A DNA stretch of 62,114 nucleotides, from positions 1 to 62,114 of the forward strand of contig JAPLRU010000045.1 in NCBI GenBank assembly GCA_026399025.1. Direction: 5' to 3'. The DNA comes from Methylobacter sp. GTDB taxonomy: Bacteria > Pseudomonadota > Gammaproteobacteria > Methylococcales > Methylomonadaceae. Below, piece by piece: positions 38,725-48,776 of the stretch; within the stretch, counting starts at the first letter, position 1, and each line of letters starts with the position of its first letter. The notes beneath the pieces are model-generated. The model was not told the origin of the DNA, made no database searches, and worked only from the letters and a program-made list of their open reading frames with translations. The position numbers and the translations under genes are program-made.

Positions 38725-39492
38725 TTAGTGTTCATTTTTTCCATAGCCATCCTCAATTTCGCAGCCGTCCAATGTGGAAATGGGCAATTCGGGATATTTA
38801 ATACCGGCCTCGTTGAGCGCTTTTTGCAGGGTTTCTATTTGCCGATCCATTATGTGAATATGATCCAGCATATGATTAATCGCATAAGCGATGGGATCGG
38901 GCATATCGGTGGTTGCACCGTAAGCATGAAAACCCATTTTGTAAGCAATCTTGTCGCGTTCGGCTGCCGCGGCTTTGCTTTTAGGATCGACGATATGCGC
39001 CGGAATGCCAACGACGGTTGCATCCGCCGGTACCGGTTTTAACACGACCGAGTTCGAACCAACACGAGCGTTTTCACCTATAACTATGGGGCCTAAAACT
39101 TTGGCTCCCGCACCGATGACCACGCCGTTATGCAAAGTCGGATGACGCTTGCCTTTATCCCAACTGGTTCCGCCCAAAGTGACGCCATGATATAACGTGC
39201 AGTCGTCGCCGATAACGGCGGTTTCACCGATCACCACGCCCATGCCGTGATCGATAAAAAAACGCCTGCCGATGAGCGCGCCGGGGTGGATTTCGATGCC
39301 GGTCAGCCAGCGGCCGATATGGGCAATAAACCGGGCCGGCCATCTGAATCCGGCCAGCCAGAAAAAATGACTGAGCCGATGAATTAAAACCGCATGAAAA
39401 CCGGGGTAGGTGGTAATCACTTCAAACACCGACTGCGCCGCAGGATCGCGTTCAAAGACGCAGGCAATATCTTCTTTTAGTCGATTAAGCAT
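38725..39492 (-). CDS. cysE: Serine O-acetyltransferase
   Basis: A 255-residue enzyme that makes O-acetylserine for cysteine synthesis. An N-terminal helical part ([20 protein letters not shown]) is followed by a left-handed beta-helix ([43 protein letters not shown]). It overlaps trmJ by eight bases. The trmJ-cysE-iscR-iscS order links cysteine supply to sulfur transfer. Confidence 0.97.
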   Translation of the reverse strand: MLNRLKEDIACVFERDPAAQSVFEVITTYPGFHAVLIHRLSHFFWLAGFRWPARFIAHIGRWLTGIEIHPGALIGRRFFIDHGMGVVIGETAVIGDDCTLYHGVTLGGTSWDKGKRHPTLHNGVVIGAGAKVLGPIVIGENARVGSNSVVLKPVPADATVVGIPAHIVDPKSKAAAAERDKIAYKMGFHAYGATTDMPDPIAYAINHMLDHIHIMDRQIETLQKALNEAGIKYPELPISTLDGCEIEDGYGKNEH

Positions 39493-40225
39493 CGTTATTC
39501 CTCTTGTGGCCTTGAGACATCCGCAAGATGCCCCGGAGTATGTCCAGTTCCTTGGTATCCAGTTGCACCCGGTTATAGATCCGGCGTAAACGGCGCATAA
39601 TGGATTTCGATTTGGCCGGGTGCATAAAGCCTATATCGGTTAATGCTTCGGCCATATGGTTATAAAAGGATTCCATTTGCGCTGCCGAAGCTAACGCTTG
39701 TTCACCTTTGTCGCCGACAAAAATTTGCTCTTGCGGCGCCAAGCCGGAAGTCACGAATAATTCATAACAAACGACCTGTACGGCCGCAGCGATATTCAAC
39801 GAGCTGTATTCGCTGTTGCAGGGAATACGCAGCAAAAAGTGGCATAGATCCAGCTCGTGATTTTTTAGACCTGAATTTTCCCGGCCGAAAACGATAGCGA
39901 CTTTGTTGCCGGGTTCATTGATCAGCACTTTTTCGGCGCATTCTCTGGGCGTCATTTCCGGCCAGCTGATAGTTCGGCCACGGGCGCTGGCGCCAATCAC
40001 CAGTTGGCAATCGGCTATGGCGTCTTGCAAAGTCGGGCAAACGGTTGCGCCGGCCAATACATCATCCGCGCCGGAAGCTCTGGAAGTGGCGTCGGCGCTG
40101 GGAAATATTTTAGGCGCCACCAGCCAAAGATTATGCATTTTCATGTTTTTCATGGCGCGGGCAACGGCGCCGATATTTCCCGGATGCGTCGTTTCGACCA
40201 GCACAATTTTTATAGTAGACAGCAA
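39485..40225 (-). CDS. trmJ: tRNA (cytidine/uridine-32 2'-O)-methyltransferase TrmJ
   Basis: A 246-residue SpoU-class (SPOUT) methyltransferase. Motifs are [19 protein letters not shown] near residue 10, [18 protein letters not shown] near residue 115 and [18 protein letters not shown] near residue 140. These form the knotted AdoMet site. It is divergent from suhB, a common arrangement in gammaproteobacteria. Confidence 0.95.
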   Translation of the reverse strand: MLSTIKIVLVETTHPGNIGAVARAMKNMKMHNLWLVAPKIFPSADATSRASGADDVLAGATVCPTLQDAIADCQLVIGASARGRTISWPEMTPRECAEKVLINEPGNKVAIVFGRENSGLKNHELDLCHFLLRIPCNSEYSSLNIAAAVQVVCYELFVTSGLAPQEQIFVGDKGEQALASAAQMESFYNHMAEALTDIGFMHPAKSKSIMRRLRRIYNRVQLDTKELDILRGILRMSQGHKRNNDA

Positions 40226-40312
40226 GGCGTCGTCCTGGGTTAAAAAAAGAGCCTAAGTTTAGCAAAAGATTTGGTATCCTATGGCATTTTCTGTGCTTAT
40301 AAGAATCCGCCT

Positions 40313-41107
40313 ATGCAACCCATGTTAAACACCGCCGTCCGTGCCGCAAGAGCGGCCGGCGACTTGATCCTCCGCTCATCCGACAATATCGGTCACCTAA
40401 AAGTCGACCAAAAAGGTAGAAACGATTATGCCAGCGAGATTGATCGCATGGCCGAACGGGAAATCATCAATATTATTAAGACGGCCTATCCCGAGCACAG
40501 CATTCTGGCCGAAGAAAGTGGTGCGCAGCAAGGTAACGACTTTGTTTGGGTGATCGATCCGCTGGACGGCACCACCAATTTTTTACACGGTTTTCCGCAA
40601 TACGCCGTTTCTATCGCTTTAAAGCATAAAGGCAGGATTGAAGTCGGCGTTATTTATGACCCTTTACGCGATGAATTGTTTACCGCAAAACGCGGCGGCG
40701 GCGCGATGTTAAACAACCGTCGCCTTCGGGTGACGAATCAAACGACTTTAAAAGGCGCGTTAATCGGCACCGGTTTTCCGTTTAAATCCAATCTGCATAT
40801 GGACGCTTATTTGGGCATGTTTCGCGCGCTGGCGACCGATTCGGCGGGGCTTCGCCGTGCGGGCGCGGCGGCGCTTGATTTGGCTTATGTGGCTGCCGGA
40901 AGATTAGACGGCTTTTGGGAAATCGGCCTAATGGAATGGGATATGGCCGCAGGCATTTTGTTGATCAAGGAAGCGGGCGGCGTGGTTACCGATTTTTCTT
41001 TTAATGACAACTACTTGGAATCAGGCAACCTGATTGCCGCCAGCCCGAAAATGCATCAAGTCATGTATCAGCTGATTGAGCCGCATGTTACCGATAATTT
41101 GAAGTAG
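40313..41107 (+). CDS. suhB: Inositol-1-monophosphatase family protein SuhB
   Basis: A 264-residue Mg-dependent phosphatase of the SuhB type, which also takes part in rRNA antitermination in E. coli. Metal ligands are in LAEESG, WVIDPLDGTTNF and WDMAAGILLIKEAGG. The ATG at 40313 gives the family's N-terminus (MQPMLNTAVRAARAAG), while an upstream in-frame ATG does not. Confidence 0.96.
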   Translation: MQPMLNTAVRAARAAGDLILRSSDNIGHLKVDQKGRNDYASEIDRMAEREIINIIKTAYPEHSILAEESGAQQGNDFVWVIDPLDGTTNFLHGFPQYAVSIALKHKGRIEVGVIYDPLRDELFTAKRGGGAMLNNRRLRVTNQTTLKGALIGTGFPFKSNLHMDAYLGMFRALATDSAGLRRAGAAALDLAYVAAGRLDGFWEIGLMEWDMAAGILLIKEAGGVVTDFSFNDNYLESGNLIAASPKMHQVMYQLIEPHVTDNLK

Positions 41108-41129
41108 TCGGTTTCAATTTACCCCCTAT

Positions 41130-41189
41130 CACCACGAAGACACGAGGAATACGGAGTTTTTATTTTGTTTTTTCGTGACCTTCGCGGTG
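41130..41189. terminator. Inverted repeat between convergent suhB and rimI
   Basis: CACCACGAAGACACGA (41130-41145) pairs imperfectly with TCGTGACCTTCGCGGTG (41173-41189) around a T-rich loop. It lies between converging genes and resembles the repeat at 16932-16972. Confidence 0.55.
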
Positions 41190-41204
41190 AATTGATTTTA
41201 CGCT

Positions 41205-41744
41205 TTAAAAAATCTGCAACGCCAGCATGATGGCATCTTCGCGGCCGTTTTCGGATTGATAATAGCCTTTTCTGACACCGATTTCGTTAAAGCCCATGTC
41301 CTGATAAAGCGCAATAGCGGCGGTATTGGACGGCCTGACTTCCAGAAACATGGTTTCCGCCCGGCCTCTGGCCGTTTCGATAAGATGTTCCAGCATTTTA
41401 CGGCCTATCCCTTGTCCCTGTTCGGCGGGCGCGACGCAAATGTTTAAAATATGCGCCTCGCCGACTGCCATGGCTAATATGCTGTAGCCCAAGACAGTAT
41501 CCTCTTCTTCACACACCCAGCAATTATAATTGGCTTTAAAGCAATCCCTAAAAATGTCCTCTTCCCAGGGAAATTGATAGCTTGCTTTTTCAATCGCTAT
41601 CACTTGGGCTAAATCGGAACTTCTCATTCTTCTCAGGCGCATTAAATCTTTTCTGCCTACCGAGTCAGGAAATAATTTGGCGTAGAACTCTTTATCGGCA
41701 TCGTAAACCACAAAATCTTTTATTTTTTCTAACATTACCCGCAT
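41205..41744 (-). CDS. rimI: Ribosomal protein S18-alanine N-acetyltransferase RimI
   Basis: A 179-residue GNAT acetyltransferase. Residues about 37-179 match RimI (RRMRSSDLAQVIAIEKASYQFPW, acetyl-CoA loop QGQGIG, LEVRPSNTAAIALYQDMGF). The first 35 residues are an extension not typical of RimI, and an internal ATG at 41642 (MRLRRMRSS) would give the usual length. It lies two bases after the UDG gene in the leftward direction. Confidence 0.88.
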   Translation of the reverse strand: MRVMLEKIKDFVVYDADKEFYAKLFPDSVGRKDLMRLRRMRSSDLAQVIAIEKASYQFPWEEDIFRDCFKANYNCWVCEEEDTVLGYSILAMAVGEAHILNICVAPAEQGQGIGRKMLEHLIETARGRAETMFLEVRPSNTAAIALYQDMGFNEIGVRKGYYQSENGREDAIMLALQIF

Positions 41745-41746
41745 GA

Positions 41747-42436
41747 TTAACCTTTCTTATTTTTATATGTTATTAGCGCGAGCTTTAAATCCGCCCAGGC
41801 TTTACGCTTGTCCAGCAATGTTCTTAACAAGTACGCAGGGTGATAGACTACAACAACCGGCGTATCATTTAAAGCGTATGTTTTGCCTCTGAGTTTGCTG
41901 AGCGGCTCATTCGTATTGAGCAACGCTTGTGCGGCCACTCGTCCTAACACCACGATGATTTTTGGTTTGACCAGCGCTATTTGCCGCAGCAGGTAAGGCT
42001 TGCAGGTGTCAATTTCGGTCGGTGTCGGATCGCGGTTAGCGGGAGGGCGGCATTTGACAATATTCGCGATAAAGACATCTTCCCGATCAAGGCCTATGGC
42101 TCTGAGCATTTCCGTTAACAGCAGACCCGCGTTGCCGACAAAAGGCAGGCCTTGTTGATCTTCGTTTTGTCCCGGTCCTTCCCCGATAAACATCCAGTCG
42201 GCGTTTTTATTGCCCGAGCCGAAAACGGTTTGGCTGCGGGTTTTACATAAATCGCATTTTGTGCAGGGAGACACTTCCGCTTGCAATGCTTCCCAAGTGT
42301 CGGTGGGGATTTCCGGCAAGGCGTTATCGACGCTAACATCCGGCACCGTCATGTGCTCGGGATGGGTAAAAGCTCTGGGCACCCAAACATCGATGCCCAT
42401 CGCTTCCAGATATTGCAGACGCGTTGCGTTGTCCAT
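41747..42436 (-). CDS. Type 4 uracil-DNA glycosylase
   Basis: A 229-residue [4Fe-4S] uracil-DNA glycosylase that removes uracil from DNA. The cluster Cys motif is CTKCDLCKTR near residue 58, and the catalytic region is FIGEGPGQNEDQQGLPFVGNAG. VVVYHPAYLLR near the C-terminus is the DNA-clamping loop. It precedes rimI, a frequent pairing. Confidence 0.94.
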   Translation of the reverse strand: MDNATRLQYLEAMGIDVWVPRAFTHPEHMTVPDVSVDNALPEIPTDTWEALQAEVSPCTKCDLCKTRSQTVFGSGNKNADWMFIGEGPGQNEDQQGLPFVGNAGLLLTEMLRAIGLDREDVFIANIVKCRPPANRDPTPTEIDTCKPYLLRQIALVKPKIIVVLGRVAAQALLNTNEPLSKLRGKTYALNDTPVVVVYHPAYLLRTLLDKRKAWADLKLALITYKNKKG

Positions 42437-42495
42437 TTACTTATTGTTCCCACGCCGGAGCGTGAAAATAATGAGTCTTCCGCCTTTCATCTCAA

Positions 42496-44040
42496 TCAAA
42501 CATCCCCTTTCTGAGGATGCCGACGTTGATCGGGGCTTTGCAATTTATTCACGGCATTGATATAAGCCTTGGCGGAAGCAATCACAATATCGGTATCCGC
42601 ACCCAAGCCGTTAACAATCCGGCCCGCTTTTTCCAAACGAATAGTCACTTCGCCCTGAGCATCGGTACCGTTGGTAATGCTGTTAACCGAATAAAGCTCC
42701 AACGTGGCGTTGGTCTGCACCAGTTTTTCAATCGCTTTTAAACTGGCGTCGACCGCGCCGCCGCCATCGGCATTGCCGGTGACTTCTTTATTGTCCATCC
42801 GTAGCGTAATGGTGGCATTGGGTATTTCACCGGTTTCCGAGCACACTTTTAACGCGATCAGTTTGACATGCTCATCATCCGCTTCAAAACCGGCTTCCGA
42901 AATCAAGGTTTGCAAATCCTCATCGAAAATTTCGTGCTTTTTGTCGGCCAACTGCTTAAAGCGGGCAAAAGCCTCGTTCAACTCTTCTTCCGAATCGAAT
43001 TCAAAGCCCAGTTCGGTAATACGGCTTTTAAACGCATTCCGGCCCGAATGTTTGCCCAACACCATCCGGTTTGCGCTCCAACCGACATCTTCAGCGCGCA
43101 TGATTTCATAGGTCTCGCGACTTTTTAATACGCCGTCCTGATGAATTCCCGCCTCATGGGCAAAGGCGTTGGCGCCGACAATAGCCTTGTTAGGCTGAAC
43201 CGGAAAACCGGTGATCGACGACACCAATTTCGAGCAAGTCAAAATTTCACGGGTATCGATGCCGGTTTGGCAGGCAAACACATCCTTGCGGGTGCGCACC
43301 GCCATCACCACTTCTTCCAGCGACGCGTTACCGGCGCGCTCGCCTAAGCCGTTAATGGTGCATTCCACTTGGCGTGCGCCGTTCATGACCGCCGACAAGG
43401 AGTTGGCAACCGCAAGGCCCAAATCATTATGGCAATGCACCGAAAAAATAGCCTTGTCTGAATTCGGGATGCGCCGAATTAAGTTGGCTATAGTCGCGCC
43501 GAATTGATCGGGAACGCTGTAACCCACGGTATCCGGGATATTCAGTGTGGTCGCGCCGGCATCGATAACCGCCTCAAGAATCCGGCACAAAAAGTCCTCT
43601 TCCGAGCGCCCGGCATCTTCCGGGGAAAATTCGACATTATCGGTATATTGCCGCGCCCGTTTGACCGCCTTGACCGCGTATTCGATGACCTGTTCCGGCT
43701 GCATCTGCAACTTCATTTGCATATGGATCGGCGAGGTGGCGATAAAGGTATGAATGCGCGACTGCTTGGCGCCTTTAAGCGCCTCGCCCGCGCGGTCAAT
43801 ATCTTTGTCCAGCGCTCTGGCCAGTCCGCACACCACACTGTTTTTGATGACCTTGGCAACCGCCTGCACGGCTTCGAAATCGCCGGGACTGGCTGCGGGA
43901 AAACCGGCCTCGATCACATCGACCTTTAACCGTTCCAATGCCTTGGCAATCCTGATTTTCTCATCGCGCGTCATCGATGCGCCGGGGCTTTGCTCGCCAT
44001 CGCGCAAAGTCGTATCGAATATAATTAACTTGTCTTTCAT
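42496..44040 (-). CDS. leuA: 2-isopropylmalate synthase
   Basis: A 514-residue enzyme for the first step of leucine synthesis. The N-terminal TIM barrel has [15 protein letters not shown] and the metal-binding [12 protein letters not shown], and the C-terminal leucine-binding LeuA dimer domain covers about 390-510. The ATG at 44040 has GGAGT six bases upstream and is preferred to an upstream ATG. The gene follows pssA after a 347-base gap. Confidence 0.98.
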   Translation of the reverse strand: MKDKLIIFDTTLRDGEQSPGASMTRDEKIRIAKALERLKVDVIEAGFPAASPGDFEAVQAVAKVIKNSVVCGLARALDKDIDRAGEALKGAKQSRIHTFIATSPIHMQMKLQMQPEQVIEYAVKAVKRARQYTDNVEFSPEDAGRSEEDFLCRILEAVIDAGATTLNIPDTVGYSVPDQFGATIANLIRRIPNSDKAIFSVHCHNDLGLAVANSLSAVMNGARQVECTINGLGERAGNASLEEVVMAVRTRKDVFACQTGIDTREILTCSKLVSSITGFPVQPNKAIVGANAFAHEAGIHQDGVLKSRETYEIMRAEDVGWSANRMVLGKHSGRNAFKSRITELGFEFDSEEELNEAFARFKQLADKKHEIFDEDLQTLISEAGFEADDEHVKLIALKVCSETGEIPNATITLRMDNKEVTGNADGGGAVDASLKAIEKLVQTNATLELYSVNSITNGTDAQGEVTIRLEKAGRIVNGLGADTDIVIASAKAYINAVNKLQSPDQRRHPQKGDV

Positions 44041-44387
44041 AAAAAACTCCATTCTCGGCAATTATTCCCTGCATCGTCTCGGCAATAGCTTCTGCATTCA
44101 CCACAGTGATGTGGTTTGTGCCGACACTGTAGGAGCAAATATCTATCCATGCAGTCGATGAAGGGCTATCAACAGTGACGTTGATACACAAACATAGGGA
44201 TTTAAATCATTAATATAGAAAAAAGATAGCTGCCCGTCAGGGCAGGAATCTTAACAGCAGGCCTAGCCGCGCGCGCAAAACGGTTCCGGCGGACTTTGCG
44301 ACAGAAAAGGGATTTTGAAATGCGGGATGGATTCGAGTAAACATGGTCGTGACTATACCCGAACGGCTATGCGGCCTCAAGCGGATT
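44041..44387. other. Gap between pssA and leuA
   Basis: No gene and no leucine-rich leader peptide were seen. A short hairpin, CTGCCC-GTCA-GGGCAG, lies at 44231-44246. The leuA promoter is probably here. Confidence 0.4.
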
Positions 44388-45128
44388 TTAAGATTTACGC
44401 TCCTGCAATTTGCGTTTGCGCATGATTAAAGTAATAGCCGGGCCTGAAATCGCGTAGCCTAAAAACAACGCGAACAACATCACTTGCGGCTGCGCCATCA
44501 CAAAAGCGATAGCCAGCATTACGGCAATAGCGACAATAAAAGGCACTCTGCCTTTTAAATCGATGCTTTTGAAACTGGAGTAACGAAAATTACTCACCAT
44601 CAGCAAACCGGTGCTGACCGTTAACACCAGCGCAAAATATTTGAACAACTCAATATCGTAATCATACTCCAGGCAAATCCAGATAAATCCGGCCAAAATA
44701 GCGGCGGCGGCTGGGCTGGGCAGTCCTTGGAAATAATTTTTATCGGCGGTGGCAAGTTGAGTGTTAAAGCGCGCCAAGCGTAATGCGCCGCCCGCCATAT
44801 GGACAAACGCCGCAAATAAACCCACTTTGCCGAGGCTGGAAAACGCCCATAAATACATGACCAAAGCCGGCGCCGCGCCAAAGGAAACCATGTCCGAAAG
44901 ACTGTCGTATTGAGCGCCGAATTCGCTTTGGGTATTGGTCAGTCTTGCCACCCGGCCATCCAGGCCGTCCAAAATCATCGCGACAAAAATGGCAACAACA
45001 GCGGTTTCGTAACGTCCGCCCATTGCCGAAGTAATCGCATAGAAACCGGAAAACAAAGCTCCCGTGGTAAACAAGTTAGGTAATAAATAAATTCCGCGTC
45101 GACGAGTGAAACGTTTTTCTGGAAGCAT
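44388..45128 (-). CDS. pssA: CDP-diacylglycerol-serine O-phosphatidyltransferase
   Basis: A 246-residue integral membrane enzyme that makes phosphatidylserine, the precursor of phosphatidylethanolamine. The CDP-alcohol phosphatidyltransferase motif is visible as DGLDGRVAR, then eight residues, then GAQYDSLSD. About six membrane helices are expected. It is of the membrane type found with leuA in many proteobacteria. Confidence 0.96.
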   Translation of the reverse strand: MLPEKRFTRRRGIYLLPNLFTTGALFSGFYAITSAMGGRYETAVVAIFVAMILDGLDGRVARLTNTQSEFGAQYDSLSDMVSFGAAPALVMYLWAFSSLGKVGLFAAFVHMAGGALRLARFNTQLATADKNYFQGLPSPAAAAILAGFIWICLEYDYDIELFKYFALVLTVSTGLLMVSNFRYSSFKSIDLKGRVPFIVAIAVMLAIAFVMAQPQVMLFALFLGYAISGPAITLIMRKRKLQERKS

Positions 45129-45330
45129 ATTTTAATCAATCCTTTAGGTTTAGGAGGTCGGTAAAAAAACATCGCGCCGAATTATACAATGAGCCTGCAA
45201 AGTGCACCTAGCTTAATCAGAAACCGGATTGGCCGCAGTTCGGTCGTATTTTGCAATTTTTAAGATAATTTTGTCTAAATAATGGGGAAGTCTTTTTTGT
45301 GAGTTATTGCTCATTCACGGGCTATTCAAT

Positions 45331-45750
45331 TTAAAGAGGCAATAAATTAAAAAACGGTTTTGTGTTTTTCCAGCGATAAGTATGAAAATCACGTTTATCG
45401 GTGCTTAATATTCGACCATGCTCCAAATGTTCAGCCAACAAAACTAAAGACGCATCGGCAAAATCCATGGGTAAATCGGCATATTGTTGCATTAAAGCAA
45501 AAATTCTTTGCTTGTGATGAAGTGTATCTATTTGAAAAATAGTAAATATATCCTGCTGGTAGCTCTCTATAAAAGCAAGCATTAAGTGTTTTCCGCGCCG
45601 CTTAAGTAATAAATGACAAACTTCGGTGATTACAGGGTAAGTGGTGATAAGCGGCTCATTAATTTGGGCTAATGTTTTAACCGCGATTTGATGATGATTG
45701 TCATCAGGATTGACTAACGCCACCCAAAAACCGCTATCGGTGATGATCAT
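45331..45750 (-). CDS. PIN-domain toxin (VapC-like)
   Basis: A 139-residue PIN-domain protein, expected to be an RNase. The acidic metal ligands are Asp5 (IITDSGF), the Glu in VITEVCHLLL, the Asp in MDFADASLVLL and the Asp in LSTDKRDF. The start overlaps the antitoxin stop by four bases (ATGA), typical of a toxin-antitoxin pair. Confidence 0.9.
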   Translation of the reverse strand: MIITDSGFWVALVNPDDNHHQIAVKTLAQINEPLITTYPVITEVCHLLLKRRGKHLMLAFIESYQQDIFTIFQIDTLHHKQRIFALMQQYADLPMDFADASLVLLAEHLEHGRILSTDKRDFHTYRWKNTKPFFNLLPL

Positions 45751-45998
45751 GTTTTATCGCTCCAATCCAGATAGCTTTTGTAGTTTTCCGATAAATCGGA
45801 AACGTCCGGCATACCGCCTAAATAGCCTGTTTTTTGCAAAATAGCTAAAACTCTTTCGCCTTCCGTTAGGTTGCTTTTTTTACTGTAAAACTCATCAATG
45901 GCAAAAGCTATAAATTCAGAGGTGTTTATTTTTAATTTCTTTTCAAGCTCTAACAATTTCTCAAAGTGTTGGCTGTCGAGTTCGGCGGTAATTTGCAT
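45747..45998 (-). CDS. Antitoxin of the PIN toxin
   Basis: An 83-residue protein with a ribbon-helix-helix-like N-terminus (MQITAELDSQHFEKLLELEK) and an acidic C-terminal tail (DVSDLSENYKSYLDW), which would wrap around the toxin. It is upstream of, and overlaps, the PIN gene. Confidence 0.8.
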   Translation of the reverse strand: MQITAELDSQHFEKLLELEKKLKINTSEFIAFAIDEFYSKKSNLTEGERVLAILQKTGYLGGMPDVSDLSENYKSYLDWSDKT

Positions 45999-46392
45999 GG
46001 TTTAGCCCTCGTTTTTGTTTGCGGGTATTTTAACCCAAGTTTAGAAAACCTAGTGCTATATAGCATAATTGGTTGATTTTTAATTAAAAAAAACACGCCG
46101 TGTCTTGTGTATTTTTCCAAAATCAAGCTAGCTCATGCACAATACAATACCTGCCTCCAAGCTTTTCAGCACTTTTTCATAGGTGGGGCGACTGGGCACT
46201 TATTCTGAAGTAAAACCAGTCACCAAAACACCTACTCGAAAAGCCAACCAAGCAAATTCAACTGGATAATACCCGACAAATGTAGGGCGACATATTTGTA
46301 TATGTCGTGCGACATTTGTGGAGTATTTTTTTAAAAGAAAAAGGGGCAAAATTAAACCATTATCGATGAAATAGGCAGTAACGCTTTAATTC
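45999..46392. other. Divergent intergenic region at the left edge of the AT-rich island
   Basis: This region separates the toxin-antitoxin pair from the first island operon. Base composition becomes AT-rich here. The only feature recognised is the shared regulatory element at 46273-46328, listed separately. Confidence 0.5.
46273..46328 (+). promoter_or_regulatory. Shared regulatory element, copy 1
   Basis: CCGACAAATGT (46273-46283) is followed 24 bases later by a 32-base block (46297-46328) containing the dyad TGTCG-TG-CGACA and ending GTGGAGTATTT. The second copy at 52418-52472 has the same left box, and its 32-base block differs at one base. The element ends 64 bases before the start codon of the first operon. 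CGACA/TGTCG half-sites suggest an operator for a dimeric regulator, most likely the LuxR-type regulator encoded nearby. Confidence 0.75.
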
Positions 46393-47547
46393 ATGAAACA
46401 TAAATCTTATTACAGCAATTTTCTATCAAAATGGGCGAGCACTATGAATATGATGAGTAATAGCGCACTAGATGCAAGCATTAGTCAATTTAAGTTTCAG
46501 TATTATTGCTCGAAAATCGCAATAGGTTTTTTTGCCACAGTCTATTTATTGGCAGGACTGGGCATGTTAGTGGTTTCATTCTGGTTAGAAACCGAGGTGT
46601 TTTTAAGCCTACTGGGCGAAACCGCTTTTATTTCCTACTTGACCGCCGCAGGTCTGGAAGGTGCGAAGCTGGGTACTATCATCGTTTACGATTTTATTGA
46701 CCGTAAAAATGAAGCTGACCCTAATGTCGCTACCTTCAGCCATCAACTAAAAAACGCCGCGCTATTAATATTTAAACGCTTCTTCCAGTTGTCTTTGTTT
46801 CTAATTTCCATGCTTTGTGTAATGACTGTTATCTCCAAACAATTTGATAACCCAAAGCAGGCAGAAGTAAAGGAAAACGATTTGGCAAAGTCGCAAGCCA
46901 ATTATGACCGTAGTAAAGCCGAATTAATTACATCACAAGATAAAGAGCAACAACAACTAGCCGCCCAACAGGAAAAAGAACTGGCAAACATTACCGCCCG
47001 TTATCAGCCCTTGATAGACCAAGAATTAAATGGTTTTGAAACAGAGCGCCACAATATTGGACGTAACGGTGTGGCAATAGGTGGAAAGTATCAATCCCAT
47101 GAAAAAACCTTAGCCATACACAACGACAACTTGCAAAAAGAGTTAAATGCACAAAAAAGTTTAGCAGCAGAGCAAACCTATGAACAAAATCTCCGCCATC
47201 AAGAAAAACTTGCCGCACTTAGCAATCAATTTGCAACCGACCAAAACAACCTTGAACACCATAATTATGATGGCGATCAGCGCGTTGAGCATAAAAACAT
47301 TCATGCTGTAGTAAAAACCATGAACGCAGTGCTACCAATAGTTGGATTTAAACAGCAAATCCAGCCGATAGATTTTGTCGCCCTCTTTGCCCTGATGCTT
47401 TCCGCCATTATCGAATGCGCCATTTTTCTGGCTCTATCATCATTCGTAGCTGTATTTTTTCCTCATGATTTCACAGTCATTGAGCTGGAAATGCAGAAAG
47501 CGCAAAAAAAAACTTCACGCTATGGCTTAAGTCCAGAAACTACCTGA
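46393..47547 (+). CDS. Membrane protein with large coiled-coil domain
   Basis: A 384-residue protein I do not recognise. Membrane helices lie near residues 42-62, 70-90 and 125-147, followed by a charged coiled coil (about 155-295, rich in Gln, Glu, Lys and Ala) and a last helix near 325-350. The C-terminal tail is short and basic. The coiled coil lies between helices 3 and 4 and would be a large soluble domain on one face of the membrane. The start has no strong ribosome site, and an ATG at 46444 is an alternative. First gene of an operon preceded by the shared regulatory element. Confidence 0.75.
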   Translation: MKHKSYYSNFLSKWASTMNMMSNSALDASISQFKFQYYCSKIAIGFFATVYLLAGLGMLVVSFWLETEVFLSLLGETAFISYLTAAGLEGAKLGTIIVYDFIDRKNEADPNVATFSHQLKNAALLIFKRFFQLSLFLISMLCVMTVISKQFDNPKQAEVKENDLAKSQANYDRSKAELITSQDKEQQQLAAQQEKELANITARYQPLIDQELNGFETERHNIGRNGVAIGGKYQSHEKTLAIHNDNLQKELNAQKSLAAEQTYEQNLRHQEKLAALSNQFATDQNNLEHHNYDGDQRVEHKNIHAVVKTMNAVLPIVGFKQQIQPIDFVALFALMLSAIIECAIFLALSSFVAVFFPHDFTVIELEMQKAQKKTSRYGLSPETT

Positions 47548-47650
47548 ATGGATTAAAAACCCTGACCAAAAACCAAATGCAAGAACTACGAAAAATAAGC
47601 CAATCCTTAAAGAAAAGACATTTTTAACACAACAAACCGAAAGGTGAACC

Positions 47651-48193
47651 ATGAACGCACAAACCAAAAATACCCGCCTGGATGATTTTGAAAAACAAAC
47701 CAGCGATCTCGAAAACGAAATTACCCAAATGCCCAAAGCCATTAACGACAAGGGATTTCTTAGCACCTTATTCCACAATGACGAATACAAAAAAATTGCC
47801 GAAGCCCAACTCGCATTAGTCACCTGCCAAATTGAATACCGCCGCAAAGCCTTGGTGATGTATTCCAACCTGCGCATCGAACAACTGCGTAAATATTGTG
47901 AATCACAAGCCCAACGCGGCGGCATTGAACTCAATGTACAAACTGAAATGTACATCCGTGAACTGGTCTCAACACGCGAAGCTTGGGCGAATCGGGAAGT
48001 GGACAAGTTTTTGGAAAATTACGAAGCGGCGTATGACCGTATGGAAAAAATCCGTAGCCCGGTTGCCAAAGCCAAAGAAGAAGACCGTTTAAAAAAGACT
48101 CTGGAATCGTTTTATGACACCATTGAATACTTTAATGAAGAATTTAAAAAATCACTGACTTTTCAGGCGGGGCAAGTCCTGGTGATGGCATAA
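47651..48193 (+). CDS. Helical hypothetical protein
   Basis: A 180-residue, mostly helical, highly charged protein with no signal peptide and no membrane segment (DDFEKQTSDLENEITQMPKA, REAWANREVDKFLENYEAAY). AAGGTG precedes the ATG at the right distance. The family is not recognised. Its place between two membrane-protein genes suggests a cytosolic partner of the coiled-coil protein. Confidence 0.7.
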   Translation: MNAQTKNTRLDDFEKQTSDLENEITQMPKAINDKGFLSTLFHNDEYKKIAEAQLALVTCQIEYRRKALVMYSNLRIEQLRKYCESQAQRGGIELNVQTEMYIRELVSTREAWANREVDKFLENYEAAYDRMEKIRSPVAKAKEEDRLKKTLESFYDTIEYFNEEFKKSLTFQAGQVLVMA

Positions 48194-48223
48194 CCATAAT
48201 CCTAAAATATAGGTAATTGACAA

Positions 48224-48775
48224 ATGAACGAACCTTTGCGAACAAAAGAAGAAGAAAATAAAATTACAGAGTTTTACTCAGAAAGGCTGAAATTTCTTTG
48301 GGAACAATACAATAAAATAATAGGTTTTGGTATTTTATTATCAGGTATTACTTTAATTTTATTAGTTTCTGTCATACTTAATTCAGAGACAAGAGAAATA
48401 ATAAAAACTATTTGTGATAATGACAAAGGTAATTGTTTAAATCCTTTTTTTATAAAAACAGCAATATTGACTTTATTTATATCAACTGTTTGCTTTATAG
48501 GTTGCCGATGGTGTAGCCAAATACTAATGGAAAGGCAAATTTATGGTAAAGCGGATGATGCTTTGTATTACTTTGAGAATATTTTAGAAAACGAAACCGT
48601 TTTACCTTCTGCTTTAACACCCAAAAAATATACACCACAGCCAGTTGGTGAGCGTAGCGGCTTATTAAGAATGGTAGGGAATTTAAATGAACTGGCAAAA
48701 TGGACTGGGGTTTTATTAACTATTGTCGGTTGGATTTCTACACTTTGTTACCTGTTCCCACTTCTGGACATTTAA
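48224..48775 (+). CDS. Two-helix membrane protein
   Basis: A 183-residue, very AT-rich gene for an unrecognised membrane protein. Helices lie near residues 34-52 (GFGILLSGITLILLVSVIL) and 77-95 (IKTAILTLFISTVCFIGC), with a third near 158-178. A Cys pair (ICDNDKGNC) lies between the first two. It ends one base before the kinase start codon, so translation is probably coupled. Confidence 0.7.
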   Translation: MNEPLRTKEEENKITEFYSERLKFLWEQYNKIIGFGILLSGITLILLVSVILNSETREIIKTICDNDKGNCLNPFFIKTAILTLFISTVCFIGCRWCSQILMERQIYGKADDALYYFENILENETVLPSALTPKKYTPQPVGERSGLLRMVGNLNELAKWTGVLLTIVGWISTLCYLFPLLDI

Positions 48776-48776
48776 G

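Noticed and set aside
44062-44191. Leucine-rich leader peptide before leuA
   Set aside because: No short ORF with clustered Leu codons and a terminator/antiterminator pair was found on the minus strand.
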